Shown here one piece after another: positions 42,945 to 52,237 of a stretch of 64,000 nt of DNA (position 1 is the stretch's first letter; every line of letters starts with the position of its first letter). The position numbers and the translations under genes are program-made. Source of the DNA: Schizophyllum amplum (lineage: Eukaryota > Basidiomycota > Agaricomycetes > Agaricales > Schizophyllaceae); contig VDMD01000018.1 in the NCBI GenBank assembly GCA_007026445.1, forward strand, positions 434,001 to 498,000, in the 5' to 3' direction. The notes under the pieces are model-generated. The model did not search any database and was not told the origin of the DNA. It saw only the letters and a list, made by a program, of their open reading frames with translations.

Positions 42945-45197
42945 CCGCCTCGCGCGCCTACGGTCGAGCCGCCTACCACACCGCCTAGCGCGCCTGTGCC
43001 CGCACCTCAGGCTCCACGTTCTGTACGTGTTGGACCACCCAGCCTGCTGCTTCAGCGCGGCCGCCAGAAAGAGCAGGAGCAGGTGCAGCAGCGCGCTACG
43101 CGCCGTCGCCCGCCTTCGCCTGAGGCACCGCCTAATCGTGGGGAGGTGCCCGAGTGGCTGGCAGAGCCGCCGCGACCGCCGACCGACCCATTTGCAGGCC
43201 CATCGCGCCCAGTGCGCCAGAGCGCGCCACGCTTCAACATGAGCGAGCGCGCATTGCAGGAGCGCGCTATGCGACCACCCGCACCACCACCGCCTAGCCG
43301 TTGGGCTAGCGGTCCGCCCGTCGTGTCGCCTAACCGCTATGGGCCGCTTGAAGCGAGTATAGAGGAGATTGAGGAGTCGGAGGAGGAGAAGGAGAAGGAG
43401 CAGGAGATGGAGAAGGAGACGCCCCCCGTCGAGCATGACTCCGGGAGCGGCAGTGACGATGAACTGCTGTTGAAGGACGACACCGCCGTGCCCGGAGAGC
43501 ATGCCATGCAGGCCGGACTCGACTACGTCTTTGATGGAGTGCAGGAGGAGCAGTGGTCAGTCGAGCAGGGTCTGGATTACGCTTACTCGTCCGTTGTCCC
43601 AGCAGATGCGCAGCAGACCGAGCCGAGGACGTTTGCAGAGGCGCTGCGCCGCCCCGACCGGTCGAAGTGGATCGACGCTGCGTTTGACGAGATGCAGGCG
43701 CTGATTGACAACGGCACGTTCGAGGTTGTCCAGCTCCCGCCTGGTGCACGCGCTATTGGCAGTCGGTGGGTGTTCAAGGTCAAACGCAAGGCTGACGGTT
43801 CTATCGAGCGCTACAAGGCGCGCTGCGTCGCTCAGGGCTTCTCACAGCGCCCCGGCTTCGAGTACACCGAGACCTTCGCCCCTACGCCGAAGTGGTCCGC
43901 TATCCGCGCTATCCTTGCCCTTGCCGCCATTGAAGACCTCGTCCTCTACTCGGTCGACATCAGCAACGCGTTCCTGAACGGCTGGCTCGACGAGGAGATC
44001 TACATGCGCCAACCACGCGGCTTCGAGATGCGCAACAAGGACTACGTCTGGCGCCTCAAGAAGTCGCTTTACGGGCTGAAGCAGGCGAGTCATGTTTGGC
44101 ATGAGACGCTGAACAAGGTGCTGTGCGACATGGGTTTCACGCGCATCCTCTGCGACCACAGCGTGTGGGTGTTTGGACGCGACGAGGCGCGCATCGTCAT
44201 TCCTGTCTTTGTTGATGACATGACAATTGCAGCCAAGACGGATGCGCAGGCGCAGGAGATCATTGAGGAGCTGAAGAAGCACTTCAAACTGCGCGAGCTC
44301 GGTCCTACCTCGTGGCTCCTAGGTGTCGAGATCCAGCGCGAGCGTTCGCAGCGCAAGCTCTCGCTCTCCCAGCGCCAGTACTGCGTCGACATCCTGGAGC
44401 GCTACGGTATGGCAGACTGCAAACCTGTCGTCTCTCCGCTTGATCAGGCTGTGAAGCTGACCGCTGATGACGCTCCCAAGACGCCAGAGGACATTGACTA
44501 CATGTCCTCTCGCTCTGCAGAGTACGTCTCTGCCGTTGGCGCCGTTGCCTGGCTCGCCATCGCCACTCGTCCTGACCTCGCCTATCCCGTCTCTGTCCTC
44601 GCGCGTCATACCGGCCATCCTGGACGCAAGCACTGGCAGGCGCTGCAGCGCGTCTTCCGCTACATCCAGGGCACGCTTGATCTCAAGCTGACCTACGATG
44701 GCAACGCCGTTGGTGCGCGCTCGGAGCTCTTCTACACCTACACGGACGCGGATCATGGCGGGAACCCGGACAACGGCAGGTCTACCAGCGGCCACATCAT
44801 CATGATGGCGGGTGCACCGGTCTCTTGGGCGAGCAAGCTGCAGACCATCGTCGCGCTCTCTACCACAGAGGCCGAGTACGTTGCAGCCGTGTCTGCCGGG
44901 CAGGAGATGTTGTGGATGCGCCACTTCCTCACCGAGTTGGGTTACTCGGTCAAGGACGCGCCCTCCACGCTCTACATCGACAACAACTCCGCCCTGCAGG
45001 TGGCGCGCAACCCAGAGCATCATGGGCGCATGAAGCATCTGGACCTGCGCTTCTACTGGCTGCGCGACGAGGTGCACAAGGGGTTGATCCGTCTTGTCCA
45101 TGTGGCCACGGAGAACATGCCAGCTGACATGCTGACCAAGGCTTTGGGCCGGTCTAAGCTGCAGCATATGGTGGGGCTGACTGGTCTAGTGCGCTAG
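42945..45197 (+). CDS. Copia-2a RT-RNase H (3' part of pol)
   Basis: Pro-rich linker then RT: RWVFKVKRKADGSIERYKAR, SVDISNAFLNG, LKKSLYGLKQASHVW and active-site VFVDDMTIAA (F replaces the usual Y of YVDD). RNase H: YTDADHGG, STTEAEYVAA, IDNNSALQ and NMPADMLTK. Ends LTGLVR-stop, 9 nt before GCTAGATCAAGGGGGTG. The frame is open back into the TR-GAG LTR, whose Met at 42909 is incidental. Before insertion this was continuous with the frame ending at 41374. Confidence 0.9.
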   Translation, partial: PPRAPTVEPPTTPPSAPVPAPQAPRSVRVGPPSLLLQRGRQKEQEQVQQRATRRRPPSPEAPPNRGEVPEWLAEPPRPPTDPFAGPSRPVRQSAPRFNMSERALQERAMRPPAPPPPSRWASGPPVVSPNRYGPLEASIEEIEESEEEKEKEQEMEKETPPVEHDSGSGSDDELLLKDDTAVPGEHAMQAGLDYVFDGVQEEQWSVEQGLDYAYSSVVPADAQQTEPRTFAEALRRPDRSKWIDAAFDEMQALIDNGTFEVVQLPPGARAIGSRWVFKVKRKADGSIERYKARCVAQGFSQRPGFEYTETFAPTPKWSAIRAILALAAIEDLVLYSVDISNAFLNGWLDEEIYMRQPRGFEMRNKDYVWRLKKSLYGLKQASHVWHETLNKVLCDMGFTRILCDHSVWVFGRDEARIVIPVFVDDMTIAAKTDAQAQEIIEELKKHFKLRELGPTSWLLGVEIQRERSQRKLSLSQRQYCVDILERYGMADCKPVVSPLDQAVKLTADDAPKTPEDIDYMSSRSAEYVSAVGAVAWLAIATRPDLAYPVSVLARHTGHPGRKHWQALQRVFRYIQGTLDLKLTYDGNAVGARSELFYTYTDADHGGNPDNGRSTSGHIIMMAGAPVSWASKLQTIVALSTTEAEYVAAVSAGQEMLWMRHFLTELGYSVKDAPSTLYIDNNSALQVARNPEHHGRMKHLDLRFYWLRDEVHKGLIRLVHVATENMPADMLTKALGRSKLQHMVGLTGLVR

Positions 45198-45222
45198 GTG
45201 GGCGTGCTAGATCAAGGGGGTG

Positions 45223-45530
45223 TGTTGGGATTGGTGTTCTAGCACGCTCTCGTGCTTATGGTATTATTCTCCGATTTTCCCTGATTTTTCCCGTGCCGTT
45301 ATCGCTACTTATGCGCACACTACGCCTTACGCTGTGCGCCACATATTCCGCTTAGTCATCGGCATTTCCCGGTCCGTCTGCCTAGAGCGGCCGCATCCAA
45401 GTCTCTCTTCATCTCTGACTTGTGTGCTGTCGCTCTAGGTGCGTAGTTACACGTTCCATAGCTTGTTATATATCTCTGACTTGTGTGCTGTCGCTCTAGT
45501 CTGATCTGATCCTCTGTTCTACCTCGGATA
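45223..45530 (+). repeat. Copia-2a 3' LTR
   Basis: 308 bp, with two copies of the 60-bp unit containing CTCTGACTTGTGTGCTGTCG. Ends CTACCTCGGATA and abuts inverted Copia-2c sequence with no spacer. Confidence 0.85.
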
Positions 45531-46335
45531 GGAGGCGCCAGTGTCAGTGTTCAGGGACGAGGCGGCCTTGGTCTTCAACCACTCGGTGTGGGCTACAGAG
45601 CCGGCCTGAGTGGCCGAAGCGGCGTAATGCACGGCAGCACGTGATCGGTGACGTGTCATTGCGGGGCGCGTGGGCGGCGGTGACGGCGTTTTCGTCGTGG
45701 CGGACGGCGATGGGCGGGATGGGGAGAAAGTGGCGGATGCAATGGTGGCGGTCCGAAGTGAATCGGGGCCGAAATGGGCGCAGGGCGGCGCGTTCGAGAT
45801 GGGGATCCGAATTGGCCCGATCGGAGACTGCATGTTTGCGCGGGCGATTGCGGGCGACCAGGCGATTTTCGCGGAACGCGGGTTAGCACAGGGGTGGAGG
45901 GGACCCGTGTGCTTAGAACGCCGCTCGAGCGGAGGGAATCGCAGCTGAAATGCACCGGCAACGGCGAATATGGTGTGCAGGTTGCTCTGTGCTTGATCTG
46001 AGTGGCTAGGGCGCGGGGCTCATAACCTATCCGAGGTAGAACAGAGGATCAGATCAGACTAGAGCGACAGCACACAAGTCAGAGATGTATAACAAGCTAT
46101 AGAACGTGTAATTACGCACCTAGAGCGACAGCACACAAGTCAGAGATGAAGAGAGACTTGGATGCGGCCGCTCTAGGCAGACAGACCGGGAAATGCCGAT
46201 GACTAAGCGGAATATGTGGCGCACAGCGTAAGGCATAGTGCGCGCATAAGTAGCAATAACGGCATGGGAAAAATCAGGAAAAATCGGAGAAAAATACCAT
46301 AAGTACGAGAGCGTGCTAGAACACCAATCCCAACA
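45531..46335 (-). mobile_element. Copia-2c: 5' fragment (LTR, leader, gag-deleted start)
   Basis: Minus strand: LTR 46335-46028 (308 bp), primer site GGTTATGAGCCCCG, leader, short frame ending WLKTKAASSLNTDTGAS at the protease active site, then break against the Copia-2a 3' LTR. The gag coding region is missing exactly as in Copia-2b, so both belong to one gag-deleted subfamily. Confidence 0.8.
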
Positions 46336-46612
46336 AAACCTTCTGCGAGGACATCGTCACAGGGGATGCGCTTGCCAGCGCGCTGCCTCCACTGCTCCGC
46401 GTCGTGATCCAGAAACGCTATAGTTCGACGCATCTCCTCGAGGAGAAGCTGTATCTCCTCAGGATCATGGTCGCGCCGCGCTTTCGACTTCAGATACTCG
46501 ACGCGCAGTGCTGGAAACCCTGTTAGTGCGTTGAATTCAGATAAAGTCCAAGGAAGCACTTCACCTTCATTCAGATCCGCTTCAGTCACCATAGCATGGC
46601 CTGGATCTGTAT
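46336..46612 (-). pseudogene. KDZ transposase C-terminal fragment
   Basis: Frame with ALRVEYLKSKARRDHDPEEI, IQLLLEEMRRTIAFLDHDAE and QWRQRAGKR, matching the helical C-terminal signature (LRVEW.KS.AR...EEV.LL.EEMRR..FL) of Kyakuja-Dileera-Zisupton transposases. The part continuing into 46203 is LTR-encoded. Cut by Copia-2c on one side and a solo LTR on the other. Confidence 0.65.
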
Positions 46613-46748
46613 TATCAAGAGAAGAATGCACAAACACTGACACAAACACGCAAGATGACGGTCGAAGACAAAGCTTAAGTGACAGGGGTGACATGTAACT
46701 AGATGTGACTATCCCAATCGGGCCGGTCCAAGCACACCAACTCCAACA
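46613..46748 (-). repeat. Solo LTR related to TR-GAG
   Basis: 136 bp, minus strand TGTTGGAGTTGGTGTGCTTG to TCTCTTGATA; about the size of the TR-GAG LTR and similar at both ends. Flanks (GCTTG and ATACA on the minus strand) do not form a target duplication. Lies between the two remnants of one KDZ gene. Confidence 0.65.
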
Positions 46749-47926
46749 AGCGCCCCCGCCGGTGTCATCCTGATCCCGTCATTGACATGCCCTCTCCCGC
46801 CTCGCTTGAGCAACTCCAGATGCTCGTATTGACGAACAATGGTTGTGAAGACCCGCCGCTTTTCCTAGATAAGCATCAGCCTGATAAAGCACTGCCCCTG
46901 TATGTAGAGCGTACCACAATAGAAATCGTGCCCGTGTCATCGGTGAGGCGCTCGAGAGAGCGGTAGTACTCATAGACTGAAACCTTGCTGCAGGCGTTGA
47001 GTTTGTAGTATTGACGAAGACACGTCATTGTCGCGCAGGTCTGCGGATCCTTGACCGATCCAGGCCACCACCCGTTGCGCATGAGTTGCTGACGGGTTTC
47101 GGGAGCGCCCTCGCCGCAGCCGCAGAAGTTCACGCGCACGATATGAACGCCGTTGGTCTCGATCACGGTGAAGTCGGAATGGGCGGCCTTGAATTGGAGG
47201 CAGGCGTGACCCGGACGGTGGCCGAGCTGAACAACGAGACCGAGCCGCTTGAGCGATGTGCGCCGCATACACTTCGTCTCTGAATTCCACTCCTAGATAA
47301 CGCGTTAGTACGTAAGGATGCGTACTCGGTGGGACGACGCACCTCGAGCCAATGTAATGGCAGTAACTGGTGTGCCTTGAGTATACATGCGCGGCATTGC
47401 ATCCAATGCCCCATACACTGGTCGCGGCACCGGTAATATGCGTCTGCAGATCCGCAGATGTAGCACTCCCTCGTTGCACCGCGGCCTTCCTGTCGCAAAA
47501 GCTCGTCCAAGTACTCAGACCGCTTGTCAATCCAGTCTGCTAGGGCAATGGGCTGCGCAATTCGTGTCAGACACAGTCGACAACAAGAGTAGGTTAACGC
47601 ACCGGTTCTGAAGACGCGGGCGGCGCATCCCTGATATTATCTTGTGTTTCCTTGTATGATTCCAGGAATTGGTTGCCTTGAGCAAAGCCGAAATCGTCCT
47701 GTGGCTCGACCTGTACTTCTTCAAGCGGCGCGACGGTGGAGAGAGGAGGTGGACGAGGAGGTGGTGTGGGCGTCGAGGTTGAAGCGGTCCGAGAAATACC
47801 GACATCGTCGGTCCTCTCGCGGACGCGACGAGCATCAGCAGAGAGCTCGAGCTGAGTCGAGCGATGGCGTTGGTGGCGGTGTAGGTTCTCGTCAGGAGGC
47901 TTGTCGTTCTTGCGTTTTCGGGTCAT
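46749..47926 (-). pseudogene. KDZ transposase N-terminal part with CxC2 cysteine cluster
   Basis: Four exons: 47926-47603, 47552-47343, 47292-46912, 46864-46749; introns of 50, 50 and 47 nt, all phase 0, the second with a perfect TACTAAC branch site. Exon 1 Pro/Ser-rich N-terminus (MTRKRKNDKPP). Exon 2 has ADWIDKRSEYLDELLRQEGR and the CxC2 cluster CYICGSADAYYRCRDQC...CRAC. Exon 3 has IETNGVHIVRVNFCGCGEG and the conserved DPQTCATMTCLRQYYKLNA. Exon 4 KRGGRGHVNDG. This equals roughly the first third of the family; the catalytic DDE core is gone at the solo LTR. Confidence 0.85.
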
Positions 47927-48252
47927 CCTCCCGCCCTGTGGGCGAGCGACGTCGCGAATTGCTGCACTGCATGGAGCATTTATACAAGACTTGAGACACA
48001 TTGAATTTACATACAATGTAGGCCATGTGTTGCATTTGACAGTTGTTCTCTGAGGGAGCCTGCGGAGGAAGAGAACAACACATGCTGACTAAGCGGCATC
48101 GATGCCCGATCAGCAGTCTTCCCCTCTTGTCCTCTACGCCATTCTGCTCGCGCAGCACCTCCCAATCCATCCTCTTTTCTCACCCCCCACCCACCCTCGA
48201 GTCTTGGATCCGGTGAGCCTGAACCTCACGGATCCTCACTCGCAGAGAGTAG

Positions 48253-48560
48253 TATCCGAGGTAGAACAGAGGACTCAGACACACTAGAGCGACAGCACAC
48301 AAGTCAGAGATGTATAATGAGCTACAGAACGTGTAACTACGCACCTAGAGCGACAGCACACAAGTCAGAGATGAAGAGAGACTTGGATGCGGCCGCTCTA
48401 GGCAGACAGACCGGGAAATGCCGATGACTAAGCGGAATATGTGGCGCATAGCGTAAGGCGTAGTGCGCGCATAAGTAGCGATAGAGGCATGGGAAAAATC
48501 AGGAGAAATCGCAGAAAAATACCATAACCACGAGAGCGTGCTAGAACACCAATCCCAACA
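48253..48560 (-). repeat. Copia-2b 3' LTR
   Basis: 308 bp with two 60-bp units; minus strand starts TGTTGGGATTGGTGTTCTAG. Confidence 0.9.
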
Positions 48561-48585
48561 CACCCCCTTGATCTAGCACGCCCAC

Positions 48586-50664
48586 CTAGCGCACTAGACC
48601 AGTCAGCCCCACCATATGCTGCAGCTTAGACCGGCCCAAAGCCTTGGTCAGCATGTCAGCTGGCATGTTCTCCGTGGCCAGATGGACAAGACAGATCGAC
48701 CCCTTGTGCACCTCGTCGCGCAGCCAGTAGAAGCGCAGGTCCAGATGCTTCATGCGCCCATGATGCTCTGGATTGCGCGCGACCTGCAGAGCGGAGTTGT
48801 TGTCGATGTACAGCGTGGAGGGCGCGTCCTTGACCGAGTAGCCCAACTCCGTGAGGAAATGGCGCATCCACAACATCTCCTGCCCTGCAGACACGGCTGC
48901 AACGTACTCAGCCTCTGTGGTAGAGAGCGCGACGATGGTCTGCAGCTTGCTCGCCCAAGAGACCGGTGCACCCGCCATCATGATGATGTGGCCGCTGGTA
49001 GACCTGCCGTTGTCCGGGTTCCCGCCATGATCCGCGTCCGTGTAGGTGTAGAAGAGCTCCGAGCGCGCGCCAATGGCGCTGCCATCGTAGGTCAGCTTGA
49101 GATCAAGCGTGCCCTGGATGTAGCGGAAGACGCGCTGCAGCGCCTGCCAGTGCTTGCGCCCAGGATGGCCGGTATGACGTGCGAGGACAGAGACGGGGTA
49201 GGCGAGGTCAGGACGAGTGGCGATGGCGAGCCAGGCAACGGCGCCGACGGCAGAGACGTACTCTGCAGAGCGAGAGGACATGTAGTCAATGTCCTCTGGC
49301 GTCTTGGGAGCGTCATCAGCGGTCAGCTTCACAGCCTGATCAAGCGGAGAGACGACGGGTTTGCAGTCAGCCATACCGTAGCGCTCGAGGATGTCGACGC
49401 AGTACTGGCGCTGGGAGAGCGAGAGCTTGCGCTGCGAACGCTCGCGCTGGATCTCGACGCCTAGGAGCCACGAGGTAGGACCGAGCTCGCGCAGCTTGAA
49501 GTGCTTCTTCAGCTCTTCAATGATCTCCTGCGCCTGCGCGTCCGTCTTGGCTGCAATCGTCATGTCATCAACAAAGACAGGAATGACGATGCGCGCCTCG
49601 TCGCGTCCAAACACCCACACGCTGTGGTCGCAGAGGATGCGCGTGAAGCCCATGTCGCACAGCACCTTGTTCAGCGTCTCGTGCCAAACGTGACTCGCCT
49701 GCTTCAGCCCGTACAGCGACTTCTTGAGGCGCCAGACGTAGTCCTTGTTGCGCATCTCGAAGCCGGGTGGCTGGCGCATGTAGATCTCCTCGTCGAGCCA
49801 GCCGTTCAGGAACGCGTTGCTGATGTCGACCGAGTAGAGGACGAGGTCTTCAATGGCGGCGAGGGCGAGGATAGCGCGGATGGCGGACCACTTGGGCGTA
49901 GGGGCGAAAGTCTCGGTGTACTCGAAGCCGGGGCGCTGCGAGAAGCCCTGAGCGACGCAGCGCGCCTTGTAGCGCTCGATAGAACCATCAGCCTTGCGCT
50001 TGACCTTGAACACCCACCGACTGCCAATAGCGCGCGCACCGGGCGGGAGCTGGACAAGCTCAAACGTGCCGTTGTCAATCAGCGCCTGCATCTCGTCAAA
50101 CGCAGCGTCGATCCACTTCGACCGGTCAGGGCGGCGCAATGCCTCTGCGAACGTCCTCGGCTCGGTCTGCTGCGCATCTGCTGGGACAACGGACGAGTAA
50201 GCGTAATCCAGGCCCTGCTCGACTGACCACTGCTCCTCCTGCACTCCATCAAAGACATAGTCGAGTCCGGCCTGCATCGCATGCTCCCCCGGCACGGCGG
50301 TGTCGTCCTTCAACAGCAGTTCATCGTCACTGCCGCTCCCGGAGTCATGCTCGACGGGGGGCGTCTCCTTCTCCATCTCCTGCTCCTTCTCCTCCTCCGA
50401 CTCCTCAATCTCCTCTATACTCGCTTCAAGCGGCGCATAGCGGTTAGGCGACACGACGGGCGGACCGCTAGCCCAACGGCTAGGCGGTGGTGGTGCGGAT
50501 GGCCGCATAGCGCGCTCCTGCAATGCGCGCTCGCTCATATTGAAGCGTGGCGCGCTCTGGCGCACTGGGCGCGATGGGCCTGCAAACGGGTCGGTCGGCG
50601 GCCGCGGCGGGTCTGCCAGCCACTCGGGCACCTCCCCCCGATTAGGCGGTGCCTCGGGCGACGG
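48586..50664 (-). CDS. Copia-2b RT-RNase H (3' part of pol), open frame
   Basis: From the linker SPSPEAPPNRGEVPEW to LTGLVR-stop. RT motifs SVDISNAFLNG, LKKSLYGLKQASHVW, VFVDDMTIAA; RNase H YTDADHGG, STTEAEYVAA, IDNNSALQ, NMPADMLTK. Nearly identical to Copia-2a. The frame extends to 50700 only because TR-GAG-b LTR sequence is open. All catalytic residues of RT and RNase H are present. Confidence 0.9.
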   Translation of the reverse strand, partial: PSPEAPPNRGEVPEWLADPPRPPTDPFAGPSRPVRQSAPRFNMSERALQERAMRPSAPPPPSRWASGPPVVSPNRYAPLEASIEEIEESEEEKEQEMEKETPPVEHDSGSGSDDELLLKDDTAVPGEHAMQAGLDYVFDGVQEEQWSVEQGLDYAYSSVVPADAQQTEPRTFAEALRRPDRSKWIDAAFDEMQALIDNGTFELVQLPPGARAIGSRWVFKVKRKADGSIERYKARCVAQGFSQRPGFEYTETFAPTPKWSAIRAILALAAIEDLVLYSVDISNAFLNGWLDEEIYMRQPPGFEMRNKDYVWRLKKSLYGLKQASHVWHETLNKVLCDMGFTRILCDHSVWVFGRDEARIVIPVFVDDMTIAAKTDAQAQEIIEELKKHFKLRELGPTSWLLGVEIQRERSQRKLSLSQRQYCVDILERYGMADCKPVVSPLDQAVKLTADDAPKTPEDIDYMSSRSAEYVSAVGAVAWLAIATRPDLAYPVSVLARHTGHPGRKHWQALQRVFRYIQGTLDLKLTYDGSAIGARSELFYTYTDADHGGNPDNGRSTSGHIIMMAGAPVSWASKLQTIVALSTTEAEYVAAVSAGQEMLWMRHFLTELGYSVKDAPSTLYIDNNSALQVARNPEHHGRMKHLDLRFYWLRDEVHKGSICLVHLATENMPADMLTKALGRSKLQHMVGLTGLVR

Positions 50665-50934
50665 CGAACTGTTGGGATTGGTGTGCTTGGACCGGCCCAA
50701 TGGGGAAGTCCGCCGGATTAGGTAGTCATTGTTCCCATTGTACTCTCTCGTCCCGAACCATCATCATTTGTGTTTGTGTTTGTGTCTGTGCCGCTTTCTT
50801 CACTCAATAGGTTATGAGCCCCGCGCTCTAGCTTATCTAAACCTCAAAAACAATCTCTCTGCTTGCTCTAAACCCTCAGAAAACCCCTACAAAAATTTCC
50901 TCTTATCTGATCACCCTCTATCGGCTCATCCACG

Positions 50935-51996
50935 ATGTCCCTCATCTCAGCCGTCCTCTCCAGGGGTCTGGAGCGTATCCCTGACCTTGCGGGAGAGTCC
51001 GATTGGCACTCCTTCAAGGAGCAGATGTCGCGCTTCTTCCGCGCTGCTCAGGCCGACTACGTCACCTCTGACCCTGCTGCTGCGGTGCCTGACCCCAAGA
51101 AGCCCCTCGATGCTGAGCTTGAGTGGCTGCTCTACACCAAGCTCAGTCCCGACGCCGCTGCGCTGGTCAAGGACTGCACAGGGGCAAAGGCGATCTGGAA
51201 GGTGCTGAAGGAGAAGTACGAGAAGCCCACTCCCTGGAAGCGCATGCATGCTCGCAAGGCCTTCCAGCAGTGCCGCCATGACCCCTCTCACCCCATCGAG
51301 ACGCACATCGCCAACGTCAAGGCGCAGAAGGCCATCCTCACCGGCCTGGGCGTCACTGTCTCTGATGAAGAGGTCATGGACGTCATCCTCATCAACCTGG
51401 ATGACTCCTTCGATCAGATACGTATCAACATCCTCTCCCAGACCGCCCTCACCCTCGACACTGCCATTAACATGCTCACCTCGAACTCTGGCGCGGCATT
51501 CAGTGTCAAGCAGGAGGAGTTCATCCCTTCGCTTGCGGGGAATGCCGCTCGTGTTGGCCGCGGTCGCCAGGAGCAGGAGGGTCTGTCGGACGGGCGCCAG
51601 AATGACCCCAGCACATTCTGGCTGGACGACAAGGGGTATCGCTGGTGCAACGTCAACAGCAGGGACTGTCACCGCTGTGGGCGTTCCGGGCATATCGCCG
51701 CCTTCTGCATGTTCGCCATGCCCGAGGCGATCAGGCAGAAGATCTCGGACAAGGTGCATCTCAATGCGAACATGGTCGCCTCGCTCGCGGAGCTTGACGC
51801 GGAGGTCGAGCAGGACTACCAGGTGGATCAGGCTTATGGCGCGTATGTCGTTCCTGCTCGTCGGTCGTCCCCCTCCCCTCCTTCTTCACCGCGTCTCGCT
51901 TCCCCCGCCCCTTCGTCCTCGGCCACCGCTTCTGTCCGCCAGGGTCGTGCCCCTCGTTCCTCCAGGAATGCGCCGAAGATGATTCTCTTCTCGTGA
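50935..51996 (+). CDS. TR-GAG-b Gag, 353 aa, intact
   Basis: Same protein as at 41612-42673 with four substitutions noticed (for example SLISA for SLISP and SDEEV for SDDEV). UBN2 capsid followed by CHRCGRSGHIAAFC (C-x2-C-x4-H-x4-C) and a Ser/Pro-rich basic tail. Start chosen as the first Met after a 125-nt leader following the primer site. Both copies lack any stop or frameshift. Confidence 0.9.
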   Translation: MSLISAVLSRGLERIPDLAGESDWHSFKEQMSRFFRAAQADYVTSDPAAAVPDPKKPLDAELEWLLYTKLSPDAAALVKDCTGAKAIWKVLKEKYEKPTPWKRMHARKAFQQCRHDPSHPIETHIANVKAQKAILTGLGVTVSDEEVMDVILINLDDSFDQIRINILSQTALTLDTAINMLTSNSGAAFSVKQEEFIPSLAGNAARVGRGRQEQEGLSDGRQNDPSTFWLDDKGYRWCNVNSRDCHRCGRSGHIAAFCMFAMPEAIRQKISDKVHLNANMVASLAELDAEVEQDYQVDQAYGAYVVPARRSSPSPPSSPRLASPAPSSSATASVRQGRAPRSSRNAPKMILFS

Positions 51997-52018
51997 TGGA
52001 TATAGGAGGATGCACATT

Positions 52019-52092
52019 TGGTGGGAGTTGCAGGATTAGGTGGGAGTTTGATTAGGTGGGAGTTCTTTTGCGGTCCGGCGCACAGGTGGGAG
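52019..52092 (+). promoter_or_regulatory. Quadruple polypurine tract of TR-GAG-b
   Basis: Four copies of (A/T)GGTGGGAG at 52019-52027, 52038-52046, 52054-52062 and 52084-52092; the last borders the 3' LTR and should prime plus-strand DNA. The inverse array exists in TR-GAG-a just right of 41515. Confidence 0.6.
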
Positions 52093-52237
52093 TGTTGGGA
52101 TTGGTGTGCTTGGACCGGCCCAATGGGGAAGTCCGCCGGATTAGGTAGTCATTGTTCCCATTGTACTCTCTCGTCCCGAACCATCATCATTTGTGTTTGT
52201 GTTTGTGTCTGTGCCGCTTTCTTCACTCAATACGAAC

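Larger units (their letters stand above)
39002..45530 (+). mobile_element. Copia-2a: Ty1/copia retrotransposon with integrase deletion and nested TR-GAG
   Basis: 5' LTR 39002-39247, primer site GGTTATGAGCCCCG from 39248, gag-protease frame, RT-RNase H frame, polypurine GATCAAGGGGGTG (45210-45222), 3' LTR 45223-45530. The two LTRs differ in length (246 and 308 bp): the 3' copy holds one extra roughly 60-bp unit (CTCTGACTTGTGTGCTGTCG). Left flank GTTCG, right flank GGAGG: no target duplication. The 3' LTR joins Copia-2c head-to-head. These facts point to a recombinant of two insertions. Confidence 0.85.
50670..52232 (+). mobile_element. TR-GAG-b: gag-only LTR retrotransposon (1,563 bp)
   Basis: LTRs 50670-50809 and 52093-52232 (140 bp, alike by reading), target duplication CGAAC at 50665-50669 and 52233-52237. 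Primer site at 50810, gag frame 50935-51996, four purine tracts RGGTGGGAG at 52019, 52038, 52054 and 52084, the last one abutting the 3' LTR. Antisense to its host Copia-2b. Confidence 0.95.

Noticed and set aside
44319..45167. 282-aa minus-strand ORF (and its mirror at 48616-49464)
   Set aside because: Antisense of Copia-2 RT-RNase H; present in both copies for that reason only.
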